Under the pieces are notes generated by a model. The model saw only the letters and a program-made list of their open reading frames with translations, had not been told where the DNA came from and searched no databases. A stretch of 64,000 bases of DNA from positions 10,153,836 through 10,217,835 of the forward strand of contig CM041198.1 of the NCBI GenBank assembly GCA_023078555.1. Direction: 5' to 3'. Shown here one piece after another: positions 11,656-24,099 of this stretch. The translations under genes and the position numbers were made by a program. This stretch comes from Ulva prolifera. Taxonomy: Eukaryota; Chlorophyta; Ulvophyceae; Ulvales; Ulvaceae. The number at the start of each line of letters is the position of its first letter. Position 1 is the first letter of the stretch.

Positions 11656-12780
11656 CCCCAAGGCTACTGGCGGATGCTGTGCTCATACTGACACCTGCTC
11701 ACATCAACTGAGTCAATGCACCGTGTGTATGCGTATGCCTGGCACATACTGTGTCAGCTGCGTACTGCATTAAATGTCCCAGCAGTCAAAGCTTCAATGA
11801 GATAAGGCGTTGGCTTTTCAATGCCTCTGCTATGACCCAAGGATTGCCTTGTCAGTGAGTGTAGGGTGGCCAAGGCGTGGTGCTTTTGACATTCTAGACG
11901 CGCTCTCTGCTGTGCTCGCGGTGCTGACATGCTCTATGTGTATGTGTGTGTGGGGGGGGGGGGGGGGGGGGGGGGGGGTGATCACGTGGATCTCTTGCAT
12001 CTGTGCAGGCTTGACTGTGTGTCTGTCACGAACAGCATATGATTCATGTGGATTCACCGGCCGGAGTTTGAATTACTGTCTGCAGAGTATGCATACCATT
12101 GTAGGTAGATTGTCATCCAAAACTGGACACCAGATATGCAGCTCCCCCATCAAGTGCTAGGTTCAGTCGTCACAGGCTGTGATGCAACAGGGCGATAGCC
12201 GAGTCAAAGAGGCCATAGCAATGCCAAGGGCAGCGTGTTCTTGCCCTGGCCAATCAGGGATCCTCTTGTGACTGGGCCGGTGCTTGGTTTGGGGCAGGCT
12301 GCTCCAGCACGCAGTCGAAGCATAACAGATACCGGTGTAAGTATCGTCAGATGTTCAGTTGTCCATCCAGGATCTGCATGGGTGACGCCCTGCACCGCGC
12401 TGGGCTTCCTGGCACTGGCTGCATCCAGCGGTGCACCTCGGGTGATGATGCATTAGGTAGCCTGTGCCAGCGTAGCTCTGGTGGCGTTTGATGCTGGCCA
12501 CATGGGCCCGCGGACGGGCCCAGATGCAGCACTGGCAAGTCAATTGCAGGTGCACATGCATGGTTGGTGCTGCATGTCTTGTCCTTCAAACGGATCTCAT
12601 GAACCCATTTGGCCGTACCAGGGCAGTCTCGTGGACCCGCTCGATGAAGAACGAGCTGCGACGGGCATGGGTGTAGACACTCCAGAAGCCAGAGCAAATC
12701 AACTATGTACATACCTGACTCGGACGCCGGCGGTCAATGTTGTCACAGACATTGGCCCCACATAATATTGGGACTCACAC
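11656..12780. other. Spacer downstream of ZIP paralogue 1
   Basis: No gene recognised. It contains a GT-rich stretch leading into 27 consecutive G at 11952-11978. Overlapping short open frames on both strands at 12.35-12.77 kb have no recognisable features. Confidence 0.4.
11952..11978 (+). repeat. Poly-G tract
   Basis: 27 consecutive G after a short GT microsatellite (TGTGTGTGTG). Confidence 0.9.
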
Positions 12781-13303
12781 CCACCCCCGGTGTTCTGGAA
12801 GTGGTCTGGTACGCGCTTCGGGAGGATTGCCTGCGCAACAGTGCGTCTGCTGTGAGTGTGAGGGGCGGGCTGGGGGTTTGGGGCTGGGCCGGGGCCCTGC
12901 AGTCAGGAGGCCCGGCCGGGCAGCCTCGCGGTGCGTCGCTGCGGGCACTGCCGTGTCCGGGACCCATACGTGTGGACAGGGATGGGGGTATATGTGTGCC
13001 GGAGAGCGTGTGTCACAAGGGCACAATAGGCGAGCCGGGTAGCTCCGCTGGGGAAACGCACAAGCACAGCAACGCCACCGTCGATAGCGGATACCGCCAT
13101 AGCGTACGGTGTGTAAAACGCATCCACGGCTCCCGTGTGTGTGGGTGGGGGGGGGGGGGGGGGTTCTGCCTGGGCGTGTGTGTGGAGTCGTGGCTGTGTT
13201 TGCTCGCAGCTGTTTGGGCGATGTGGGTTCGGCTTGTCCTGGCTGTGGCAAGGGTGCATTGGGTTGTTGGACAACTTCTGGGGCTGCTCGCTGGATTCGC
13301 GGT
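12781..13303 (+). mobile_element. LINE-like 3' UTR, left part (split by a nested insertion)
   Basis: G/T-rich non-coding DNA like the 3' region of the copy at 31.6-32.0 kb, including 17 G at 13147-13163. It stops abruptly at TCGCGGT (13297-13303). The expected tail, GCTGCCCGCC...TTTTGTCCTCTTAA, resumes at 14428 after a repeat of the same TCGCGGT. The left boundary is uncertain. Confidence 0.5.
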
Positions 13304-14420
13304 TAGGGCTGTAAATTAAACATGTGGGGGCATGAATTAACGTTGATTAACAAAGCTAAAGTAACATAAACGTAAGATAGGCTAACAAATCTTCATTAAA
13401 ACGTGTTTTGACCTAGCGTTTTCCTGCTTTACCAGAAAATTGTTAAACATGTCGAGGAGGCAGTTTCGGCCAATTGCACGGCACAAACACGTCCACAGCC
13501 ACCGAGATGCACCTATTGCACCGCCTGTCAATTATCTGCGTCTCCTGCGCAACTTGATGATGATGGAGATGCTCCTAGGCTGTCAGACTGTAGGCCACAT
13601 GCTACAGCACCCTCGTTCTGGCACACCAGCTCTTCCTCATACACTTCATCAACAAAACCAAGCAGATTTTCAAATCATCGAATTTCGTCAACAGCTGCAT
13701 CATTATCGCCTAGGCGATGGAGGTTCATTTTGGTGTACTCTGTCGTTGCCAGCGTACTGTATTTCATTGACCTTCTCTTGGAGGTCAAGTTGTCTAGAAA
13801 CACATTCCACAGCCTCTCCACAGTTGCACAGCAGGGCTTCGCAGACATCATTTCGATGGCAGCCTCTCTCGAGCTCGGCAAACTTTTCAACAACACCACG
13901 AGACACAACATCAGTCGCAGCTGGCTTTCTGCGCAGATTGGAGCCACCTACATCTGCCGAACGAGCGAGATTTGCCTCATCGGAACTTTCAGTCTCTTGC
14001 AGAGATTCAGCAGGACGTTTGCCTTGTGCCATGTCTGGAAGTTGCTCACTGCCAAATCAATGACAGGTGCACACGGGCTACGGAAACTGATTCCCACAGC
14101 ATGAGCAAGCGCATAGCGACACGGATTTAAGTACTAGGAGCCAGCAACAGGTGTGCTGCGAGTTATATCATGACCACCGTGATTTGTTAGTGATATTTGT
14201 CCTATGAGGTCGGTCAAAGCCATCTGAATACAGCCCTTTTTGGCTTCAATTTTGATTTTAAAGCACCCTTAAAGTTAAAATGCGTTAAAGTAAAATAAAA
14301 GTAAAATGACCCCTTTAGAGCCTCGAAATCGTTGTAACGTGAAAATTGTAAAGTAATATAGCATTTTCAAGTACGGTACAATGGGGGTCAAGTTAAATTT
14401 ACAGCTAATTACAGCTCGAA
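13304..14420. mobile_element. AT-rich element nested in a LINE 3' tail
   Basis: 1117 bp with AT-rich ends, flanked by the direct repeat TCGCGGT (13297-13303 and 14421-14427). It begins TAGGGCTGTAAATT and ends in a sequence whose reverse complement is TTCGAGCTGTAATT, an imperfect terminal inverted repeat around GCTGTAA. The 7-8 bp duplication and TAGGG start are compatible with a hAT-type non-autonomous element. The centre (minus 13675-14032) holds a 109-codon open frame starting MAQGKRPAESLQETESSDE with no recognised domain; it may be a captured gene piece. Confidence 0.55.
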
Positions 14421-14427
14421 TCGCGGT

Positions 14428-14462
14428 GCTGCCCGCCTCGTCGCCTTTTGTCCTCTTAACAC
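14428..14462 (+). mobile_element. LINE-like 3' tail, right part
   Basis: GCTGCCCGCCTCGTCGCC then TTTTGTCCTCTTAA: the terminal block seen at about 2613-2640 and 32009-32041. It belongs with the LINE 3' UTR that ends at 13303. Confidence 0.7.
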
Positions 14463-14802
14463 ACCCATCCCCGTTCATCCAGAGTGACGGTCATGCTGAA
14501 TGACTCATGCGCGCGCAACACGCCCTCGTCAATAAGTCGCCCCGTGAGATTGCGCGCAAGCCAGCCACGACGTGAACCAAGCATGAGTCGCTAGGTTTCT
14601 TTCGTGTTGTTCGTCTTTGGCCAGTGGAAAGTGCGCAGGTTGGCATGCTGGTCCCCCTGCTCGGCCGAGCGGAATGATCCCGCGCTGCAATAAATCCGCA
14701 GATACTGACGATCGATGTTTAGAATGCAGAGTAATGCAATCGTGATCTGCGCCCAGTGTCACTCGTTGCGTTCTCTAGTCTCGTGGCGCTGAACTGATCA
14801 TC

Positions 14803-16900
14803 ATGGGTGTGGTACACTTGGGCCTGATTTGTGCTTTGATGTTCATCGGCCCCTTGATCACTGGCGTAATCCCTTTGGCGTTCAACGTTGCAAACGGCTG
14901 GATGAGCTGGGTATGCTCTCCCAGTTGATCATCGGATTGCTCTTTCGGTCTTGGCACCTGGCTTTCGTGCAGATGGAGATGCTAGGGGCTGGAGTAATGA
15001 TCGGCTCAGCCTTTGCTGTGGTACGTCATGTTATTACGGACGTATTACGACAACTCCAGTTGCAAGCTTCCGATATCTGCCCAATGTGACATGCTGCGCT
15101 TATTGCTCTTGCCAGCTGTGTTGCAGATGCCAGTCACTGCCTGGTACCTCACACCCCACGGTTTCAGGTCCTCCCAGAAGGCTTTCACGCCTTGTACGCA
15201 GCATCAACGAAAATATCCGCTGATGAACATGACCACGGTCATCCTGAGGAAGATCCAATGCTGAGGCTGCATGGACACGGTGATAGTTACCACCATGGCC
15301 ACTCCATACCACATTGGCTACCCGGACTGGCCCTGCTGGCAGGGTTCCTTGTGATGCTGATTTTTGAGTTCGAACACCATCACGCAGAGCACGAACAGCC
15401 GGGAAGAGACAGCTCCAGCAAGGTCCGTTCTCGCTTGCGCCCATTCCTGGTGTGCCAAGGCATGCTCGTTTGCCGTCATGCTAGCCCCTTGTAGGGTAGT
15501 CTGACTCGACATAAACGCATTGCAATGAAAGCTTTGTCATGTTGGTAGATGGGTGATGAAGGCTCTGCTTACCCCATTGCATGCGCGCTGTGCTTCTGTC
15601 AGACTTCAGAAAACACTGACGAGCCAATCATCCCCTATCACGTCAGATCATGTGCAATTTTTATGGCATGAAATGTCTGATGGCGCTGTGCGCTGGGACT
15701 GTGTTGCCTGGTCGTCTCACAATTCCTGTGCTTGCACGCAACAGTGTGCACACCGCAGCACGACTGCGGATGAGTGAAAGCATCCATGATTGTACGCACG
15801 ACAAGGCCTGAAGCAGAAATGCAAAGACTGAAACCCACACCATACCACATAGGTACCGGACAGGACACCACGCCATACCAGTACCAGAATATATGTGCTT
15901 TGAGCAGCCGCGGGGTCAGGTAAACCGACATCCCGCAGTCCTAGCGCCTGTGTACCATGACAATCACTGGCATATGGTGGGGGTCACCAAGCACCACAGC
16001 CCATCCCCTTGATGTGTGGGCACTCACCACTACGGCAACCAGTATTGGTCAAGCCAGGTGGGGCACAGGCTGTTGCAGTCTCCTGTCATGCAGGGCGTGG
16101 ACATAGCCCATGGCCGTACATGACAAATTGTGCAGTGCAAAGCACACACTTTGCCAAGTCTCACGCAAACAGAATCATGTCAAGGCACAGCAAGGGGTCC
16201 GGTCTTGGTTTCTCGGACTCCTGTCACAGCATAGCATGCTATCATGCTTGAGACCATGCAATCCATCCATTTTGGCGGTTTACAGCAGTGAAGAGGCGGT
16301 GTATGCAGGCACGAGGGTGCAGCCACAAGCATACTCATGGCTTCCCATCGTCAGCTTCCGGTGGCTCTGTCCTGGCTGCACTACTTGTGCATGCTGCGGC
16401 AGATGGCCTGGCTGTTGGAGTGGCCAGCATGTCAACTTCAGCACGGCTGGCCGTCTCTGTTGGCTTTGCAATGGTTTTACACAAGGGCCCCGTGGCACTT
16501 GGCCTTGGCGCATATCTGGTGGGCCAGAATACCCCCACTGTCGCAGTGTTACGGGTGCGCTGCTCTTCCACCGCATGAATGCATGCCTGCTATTTGCACT
16601 GGTGTCATCAGGTGGCTACCACTCTCCTTGTGGTTGCAGGACTTGTTCTTGTTCGCTTTGGCTTCACCGCTCGCCGCACTGTTCAGCTATGGCCTGCTGC
16701 GTCAAGTTTCGGGGGCTTCGTCTGGCACGTTTGTTGCTATGTGTGTTCTGTTCTCCGGCGGCACATTTGTATATGCAGCTTGTGTGCATATGCTGCCTGA
16801 CCTGAGTGCGAAGGCGCTTTCATGGAACAGCCTCGCTGTGCTCTGTCTTGGCGCACTCATTCCCTGTGGTATCAATCTGCTGGACTTGCATCATCACTGA
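14803..16900 (+). CDS. ZIP-family metal transporter, paralogue 2
   Basis: Predicted divalent-metal importer, closely related to paralogue 1. Exons 14803-14910, 14973-15020, 15168-15422, 16309-16554 and 16640-16900 join in phase 0 to give 305 aa. The exon 4 end at CGG before GTGCGC is preferred; an alternative donor 9 nt earlier also keeps frame. Exon 2 (48 nt) and exon 5 (261 nt) have the same length as in paralogue 1. Motifs: VLPEGF (53-58); a His-rich cytosolic loop (LHGHGDSYHHGHS in exon 3 and HKHTH at 143-147), typical of ZIP metal-sensing loops; HAAADG (165-170); and LHKGP in the next helix. The His-rich loop is much stronger than in paralogue 1, which may mean different metal affinity or regulation. 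Intron 3 is 886 bp. Confidence 0.88.
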
Positions 16901-18291
16901 TGGCCAAGGTGATGACACGGTGCCTCGCTCTTACCAGTGACTATTACTGCACCGCTTCGAGGCTCTGTGGTAGGGTAAGACGTTGCTTTCAGTAGATGAG
17001 CACACTGCGTGCCAGGGTTTATGTGGCTACAGCAAGGGGCAAGGTTGACAAATACCAAAACCTGGATTCGAGTCCCCCCCCAGCCGCCTTTGCAGGACAG
17101 CGTATCCACATAGAGACCATACACTCAGAGAAGATTGACACTGGTCATGTACAATCCTGTCGATGTCTACAAAGGACACAGCGTGTGATAGATTCTGCGC
17201 AGTCCTGCAGTCCATGGCTCATTTCCCCAATTGTGTTCCACACGATCATATGCAAGTATGGGACGAAGGGATTGAGAACTGACAAAACAAGCAAAACTCA
17301 CACATCCTGTGTAATTCGACTTACCATGGTGGCTCCAAAAGAGAGCACGTAAAAAATCTGCCCTGGCAGCCCTTCACAGAGCTGATCGGCAATGCGGATG
17401 CTGTTGCTGAAGAGGCGGCCCCCCAGGTCCATGCATGCTGTACAGACAGAGTGCCAGCCTATTCGACCAGTTGAGCATCGTAATGATCTCAGTGAACCTG
17501 ATCGTGGACTGTGTGGTGCCAGCTGGACTACAAGGGCAGCATGGCCATTGCCATAGGCATCGCACATCTCCCGCGAGGGTATGCCCTACGCTATGCCTCT
17601 CAGTCAGGGCTCGAATCGCTCATAGTGGAAATTGGGGGTGCGGTGGAGTGGCTATGGTACCTTAAGGCTGTTGTGAGTTACTTGTCAGCAGTAATGTGGC
17701 TTCATCGCGCTGTGATCCAGTGCAAGTCTGGCGGTGCTACCTGCCTCTACGATTTTGGCTTTGTACAACAATGGCACTGTTTGTGGTGATGTGTTAAATT
17801 ACATGGCACATATGAAATTGTTTAGCCATGGGTGAGGTCTTTGCGATGGGAAGCTGACCAAAAACTTGTCAGGTGAGGCGCCATAGTGCCAATGTGCTCA
17901 TTCACGCAGTTCATGCATCCTGATGCTTGCCGCTGCCACCTACTCATCAACTCTGATCTCAAGTTACATCTTGTCGATCAGTACCGTAGAGGGTCATACT
18001 ATACAGAGTCTATATCAGCATCAATTTAGAAGCCATAGCATGATGGCACCAGCCATGACGACACCCAAAATTGGCTCCACCATCGACATTCAGGAACACA
18101 GTCGGCGTCACTATTCGAGTAACTTGTACGAGATGTCGGACTGACATCGTGGTCTCAAATTATTTGACTTCTTAGGGAGTTGAACAGAGGACTACCCAAA
18201 CGCCGCACCTCCAGTGCACCTCATCTAGCAGGATCTTCCATTACCTGGCTTGACATATTCAGTGAGCGCAGACAGATCGCCATGAATTGTT
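16901..18291. other. Spacer between convergent ZIP-2 and EamA-A genes
   Basis: Transcription from both sides converges here (ZIP-2 plus, EamA-A minus), so both 3' UTRs should lie in it. No exon, repeat or RNA gene was recognised. Confidence 0.45.
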
Positions 18292-20105
18292 TCACGATGG
18301 TGTGTGACCCACGTCCTTGAATGGGACAAATGCACGGGATAAGTCACCTTCACAGCGGCACTGTGCCGCATTCAACTCAGCCACTGGGATGCAAACTGGA
18401 GTTGTCGCAATCGGGCTGTCATCAGAATCGGTGATGTCTGGTGACAAGAGCGGTGCGTTATCTGCACCTGCAAGCTGTGCAAGCTCTAAGCCAAGCTCAG
18501 GTCCTGTGAGCCGCTCCCATGCCCTCCTGGACTCGTCTCTACCCATGTGTGCCACGACCACACCTGCCGCGACGAGCACAGAGCCCCCAATGCTGCTTGC
18601 CTGTACAGGGTCATTCAAAAACACTGTGCCGAGGACCATTGCATGGACCAATTGCAGCAGATTTATCACTGCAGCCTTTCGCAGGGAGAGCAGATTGAAG
18701 CCACGGGCTAGGAAGATTTGTCCCAACAAGCTTGCAGCGACCAAGCCTCCCAGAATGAGCCACTCGTGCAGGCTCGGGAAAACGACAGATGTGGGCAGTC
18801 CCAGGAGCATGAGAACGAGCGACACAATGCCTGCTGTCATGTGGAACCAGACTGACATCACAGCTTCTGGCTCACTAGAGGCCAGAGATCGGATGACAAA
18901 AATAACCGGTACAACCGCAAAAGCTGAGCCCAGGCCCGCGGCTGCCCCCACAGCTTGAAAAGCATGCCTATCTTCTGTACTACTAGATAGCAGTGAAGGT
19001 GCAAACGTCACGGCGACACCTCCTGCACATCAGAAACGATCAAAGGTATTCCTAGGCATGCAGAACAGCTCATGCATTGTTGCATGCAGCTGCCCATGCT
19101 GCATGACAAAGAATGCACATGTCCCACATCTGAGATTGGGCACGCGCTTCACTGCAGAGCACGAGCAATGTGAATCAGGAAGTATAACTCACCTGCACAT
19201 GACAAGAAAGCTGCAGCAATCGCCCATCGTGGGACATGATAGCCAGAGAGGGTAGACAGAATGGGTGTGGCAATGGCGCTGGTAAAGTGTATCGCGACTG
19301 CATCGCCAAGGTGCAGTGAATTGATACTGAAATAGTATAGGCTCAGCCCCCCAGCACCTGCTACGCCGCGAAGGAGGAGCTTGCCAAAGCAGCATGGTTT
19401 CCCAAACACCTGAAGGTCGGGATCCTTCCTGCGCATCTGCAGAACCACGACCACAGACAGTAGCAATGATATGAACGACCTGAAGGCAATAATCTGCATG
19501 TGAAGAAGCGAATTCAGCCTGAGCAGCCACCCAATGCAGCAGCAACAATGTGGTGCATACGCTGCGGGTGGCAATGCCAATGATGTGAGTGCAAGGCCGC
19601 CGCGCACTTGGGCGCTGACTGCATGCTGGAGCACCAAACCTGCCATTGCCGATCGAACAAGCACCGCGGCAGGTGGAGAGCCATATACAGCCGTCAGGTC
19701 AGCGCGCTGTACCTTCTCACTCCGCTGATTCCGAAAGAAATCGCAGTTGGCATTGTTTCATACAGAGGAATGCTGACACTGTCACCCACTTCCTGGCAGA
19801 GCGATGCACATTGATATGACAGGATTCAGCTCAAGCAAACTGATGCGATCGTGGGCACATCTGGCCACCAATCATCCCGCTCGCCTGTCTACATACAGCT
19901 GATCATATTTTGCAAGTCCTGACCAAGGTGCCATTGCCTGCATCGAGATCTCGCGCACCTGGAACACCCTGATCCTTTCATGCAGAAGCTTGACGCAAAA
20001 CGCGGATGTGGCCAAGCCCAATGATGCAAGGAACATGCAAAACGCGCCATTTGACCATACATGATCAGTGCATTGTGACACAAGAGAGTCACTTGCTGCA
20101 TGCAT
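18292..20105 (-). CDS. EamA/DMT-family transporter, paralogue A (5' end uncertain)
   Basis: Predicted multi-spanning drug/metabolite-type carrier; the substrate cannot be told. Minus-strand exons: about 20105-19959 (SNGAFCMFLASLGLATSAFC, helix, ends VFQ before GTGCGC), 19493-19193 (301 nt, starts IIAFRSFISLLLS) and 19022-18292. The 301-nt exon joins the last through a split Gly codon (SCAG-GVAV), as in EamA proteins where a Gly-rich helix ends the first half. The last exon holds the second set of helices (FHMTAGIVSLVLMLLG; GQIFLARGFNLLSLRKAAVIN; NDPVQASSIGGSVLVAAGVVV) and an acidic hydrophilic tail of roughly 80 residues. First exon(s) upstream of 20105 are unresolved; 20105 is only the in-frame Met. 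Resembles the SLC35G-like branch. Confidence 0.78.
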
Positions 20106-22442
20106 GCTTTGATGTTGGATCTTCTGCCCTGCATCATAAAAAAGAGTATTTCATAGCTCAGCGAAACAGCACTCCTATTTTCACCATGCTCCAGGGTACA
20201 CCCAGTCAATGCGGATGTGAGGCAAGACTGAGTATATTTTGCCAATGCCCACAAAGTACAGCTGGGATACACAGCAGCAAAGATGACCAGCCTCGAGCAA
20301 GCCTCGTCCACGCTGCTCTCATTCTACAACAGCTTTTGATGCGAGCAGCAGATGGGAACCTTCGGCGCAATCACTGGCAGCTCTATGACTCTTAGAACCG
20401 CACATGTTCTGTGTTTCGTCTGCTCCCAAGCCATGAGGGGTCATAGACTAGAATACACAGAGTCTAGCACAGCGACGCTGTGCCACACCAGGGTCCACAG
20501 AGAATCAAAGCATGGCCTGCTCAGAGCAGATTCGCTGATCTGGGGCTTAAATCCGATCAACAACGCGCAAGGCTGAGGTGACTCTAGTGCCTGTTGGCCG
20601 CGTTCACGGTACGCACAGCGTAAAGCCCTTGCTGATATGTACGCATACTACAGTTGTCGTGACCTCAGTCGTTCGAGTAGATTGCGGACCTGCGCGCATG
20701 CATTATTCGATGATTGGGGACGTCCAGGCTGAGTGATCAAGGAGAGACATCAGAGCAATGATCACATGCATGAGATCGTGCCTTGGCGATCGCAGTGACC
20801 GTGGTCACGTTGCAATGTTCATGGCTCTCTCGGCTGTACAGGCGAGTATGTAATGTTTGGCCATCTGCCACTGCCTGCCCAACGAGCGCTCTAGATGGAT
20901 GGGGCTGCGCAGCATATATAGCAAGCGACCTACCACTTTCGCCACCCACCACTTTCGCCACCTGAATTAGTGAAGCGTCGCGTCACAATCGTAATGATGC
21001 ACATGTATATACCCGTTCGCACGGACATGGAGCCGCTCTGCCGTTGACCTGTCTTCCCGGTTGGCATGGAGCACCAAAGTGGCACATCACGTCGTCCGGA
21101 CGATGTTGAAGTGCATCGCGACCATTATATATTGAACCTTACGTCCGCCGCAACGCACTTGTCAACACCTGCCGTTGCCCTCTGAGAATTCGGTGCACCG
21201 TGTGGTGGTGGACTCTGCTTGTGCCTTGTATGCGATGTGCGGAACATGGGACTACTGCTATCTGCCTTTGAGCAAGAAATGAGCAAACGATTGGACTTCA
21301 ATAAGGCAGGGTGTCTAAGCCACGCGTAAGGTGTATGTCGGGCTACACTTGACATTGGCTCAAGCTGGGAAGTGCTGCGAACTGTGGTGCCGGCAGTTCC
21401 ATGCCAAAACACATGCAGCGAGCTGGAACCGCCGCCGCATGGCGTTTGCGTGACTGCATCCCGGCTCACTGTATGGCCAAGCGGTCTCTGCCTTCTTGTC
21501 CGTTTCCCTGCGATGCAGCCACAGCATACCGTGGTCTGGACACTCACCGCCACGCGCCCCAGCGTGCGACGGCACCTCGTGCCAGGGAGAAGATCCAAGC
21601 CAGTATTAATCCCACTTGATATCATCGTTTGTCGCAAACCTACAGATCGTACCGAGCATAGTCAGCCAAGCTTCGGGGGCTGTAAGGCGCGGAGGGGTCA
21701 GGATGTGCCTTGCATTCACCCACAGCCAACAGGTCCGTCTAGGAACTTGACATCGGCCTAGGCTAGCACTGTACCAATCTACGTACAAAATCTCAAAAGC
21801 TATATCGCGTGCACGGCTGAGTGCATGGCCCGCTGCATGTCCCAATTAGCTGCAGAACCCCGCAATGGGGTGCTCTTTTGAATAAAGCAATACACTAAAA
21901 AGTGCATTCTCTCTCTTGCTTGCAGTGAGCACCAAGACCCATCAAACGGCTCCCTTGTCCCCTGCAGCTCTGAGTGCCAGGCGAAGACTGCCACCCAACA
22001 AAGAACCAGCCTTTGCTTTGGATGTGCAAAACACGTGGTTCTGCGAGACAGGGGAATGGTGCTCTGTTTCGGTAGGAAATGATGCAGGTAACTCTGTCTG
22101 TTGCACTGACGTGGGTGTGGATGGCGCTGCATGTTTGATAATTGCACTATGTGCAAGATGGCTGCAAGATCGTGGCCACGTGATGTTCCAGGCACCTCTC
22201 CACCGCCTGCACTTGTGAGCGGGACATGGCCGTGTGGCAATGGAGACCAAGCCATAACACAAGATGGTGTTGCCACATCGTACGGCTTCTTGTCTTGGAG
22301 CTTCACCTAAATAAGCACATGTTTGCGCATGCCAAATGATATGAGTTGAAACGTTTACCATGTCAGACCGAAAACTTCGAGAGGCGCATTCTTGCTGTGA
22401 ATCTACTAGGTCAGGAATACGTGCCTACTACGGTTATGAACG
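20106..22442. other. Spacer between the two EamA genes
   Basis: May hold the promoter and first exon of EamA-A near 20.1-20.3 kb and the 3' UTR of EamA-B near 22.4 kb. Open frames at 21.1-22.3 kb overlap on both strands and have no recognisable domain. No clear repeat seen. Confidence 0.4.
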
Positions 22443-24099
22443 CTACGGTGTGGGGGCTGTGGGTGACAACAGACAATCTGTGTCAGCACTCGGCCTAGCA
22501 CTCAAAGTTGCGGAGTCTTGTGAAAGCTCTTCAGCGCCCCGCCCCTGTCCATCACCAGCCTGTGCCATAAGCACTCCTGCTGCCACAAATGCAGAGCCTG
22601 CAATTCCGGATATCTCCAACGGGTCATGCAAGAAGAGTGTGCTTAGGACGCGTGCATGCACCACCTCCAGCACATTGATCGCTGCTGCCTTGGATGGTGA
22701 CAGCAATGCAAAGCCTCTTGCAATGAACAATTGCCCCGCGCAGCTTGCCATGGCCAAGGCTAACAGAATTTGCCAATCACTGGAAGTGGGCCATGTGGCT
22801 GGACGAGGATATCCCATAAGCATAGGAACCACGGCCGTGATGGCTGCCACCATGTGAAACGCAACCGCCACCACAGCAGCAGGCTCCCTGCCCGCCAGTG
22901 CTCGTATGCAAAGGAATGCACATGTGGCCACAGCAGATGCGCCCAATCCCGTGAGTACACCCAAAGAGTGCAAAGCACTCGTGTTGCCAGCAGTCCCGCC
23001 CAGGAACGATGGCTTTGAGATAAGTGCGATTCCCCCTGCATGTGACAAATCTTGTGAGTGATGAGTAACATGGACTACATCATCAAACAAGGCAAGCCGC
23101 TTTGAACGTATGAAGATAAGGCATCACGGCAGCTGCCGATATATGCATGGGGGGGCTGCGAGAGATCCATTTGTGTCAGAGGCCATGTTGAGCAAGGCAT
23201 GTGTCCACGCATAGGTTGCCTTCACAGAGCCAGAGCGCCATGTCCGAACCTTGCAGGTTTCCATAATTCCTAGGCAAAACATTTGACATGCTACCAAAAT
23301 ATGCACCAGCTCAAGTGTCAAAGTCTATATCGCACCTGTGCACGATAGACATGCAGCTACTATGCTCCACTTGGGCGCCTCATAGCCGATTAGGACTGAG
23401 GTTAATGATGTCAAAATGACATTGCTGAAGAAGATGGTGACGGCATCACCGAGTGGCAGCAGCGTAATGCTGATGTAGAACAGTGTCATGGCCACAGCCC
23501 CTGCTGTTCCTCGTGCCAACAGCAGGCCCACATTTTCCAGGCGGCCAAACAGTTGTACTGACGGGTCTGACTGCCGCAAAAAGATCACCAAGATTGTGCT
23601 CAGAGCCAGAGAGACGGAAGACCTGAACGCAACAATCTGAACAACCTACTGTCAGCGCAATGCGGGGTGAAGCTGGAATGCTGAAGTGTGTGGCTGCTGA
23701 GCAAGGGCAGGAAGAAGGTGCGCTGAAAAAAAAAGTTCACTCCACTGTACATGCGGTGTGCATGAACTGTGAACGAGACTGGTTGTGGAGACCTTACACG
23801 CACTAACATAAGCCACAATACGCTGTATAGAGGGCTATCTGCGCGTCAGCAGAACCGCAACAACCGAAGATGCATTGCACGGTTGAGCTGTGGGGAAACT
23901 ACAGCATCTGTAGTTCTGAACATGCCTTCCCAACAGGTGCCATACGAAAACACCTGGACAAAGCCATTGCAGGAATAAGCAGACCTGAAAAATAGTGAGC
24001 CCATCGCCCAGTAGCTTCACGCAGAATGATGCTGCAGCCCACAGCAGTGACGTCATGAACATGCAGATTGCGCCATTCGACCAAAACGCATTGGCAAAG
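22443..24099 (-). CDS. EamA/DMT-family transporter, paralogue B
   Basis: Same predicted role as paralogue A. Minus-strand exons: 24099-23985 (starts after CTGCAG; FWSNGAICMFMTSL..., ends TIFQ before GTCTGC), 23636-23336 (301 nt; IVAFRSSVSLALST..., PLGDAVTIFFSN) and 23035-22443. The middle exon is exactly as long as in paralogue A and the last junction again splits a Gly codon (SCTG-GIAL). The last exon has the second helix set (GQLFIARGFALLSPSKAAAIN; HDPLEISGIAGSAFVAAGVL), but its hydrophilic tail is shorter than in A. The reading frame is also open upstream to 24350, so the true first exon is not settled. Head-to-tail with A, this is a local tandem duplication. Confidence 0.78.

Noticed and set aside
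12775-13274. Long overlapping frames on both strands (up to 204 codons)
   Set aside because: They lie in G/T-rich LINE 3' UTR where biased composition suppresses stops; there is no consistent coding signal.
18317-18958. 213-codon plus-strand frame
   Set aside because: Antisense to the last exon of EamA-A, which has clear membrane helices.
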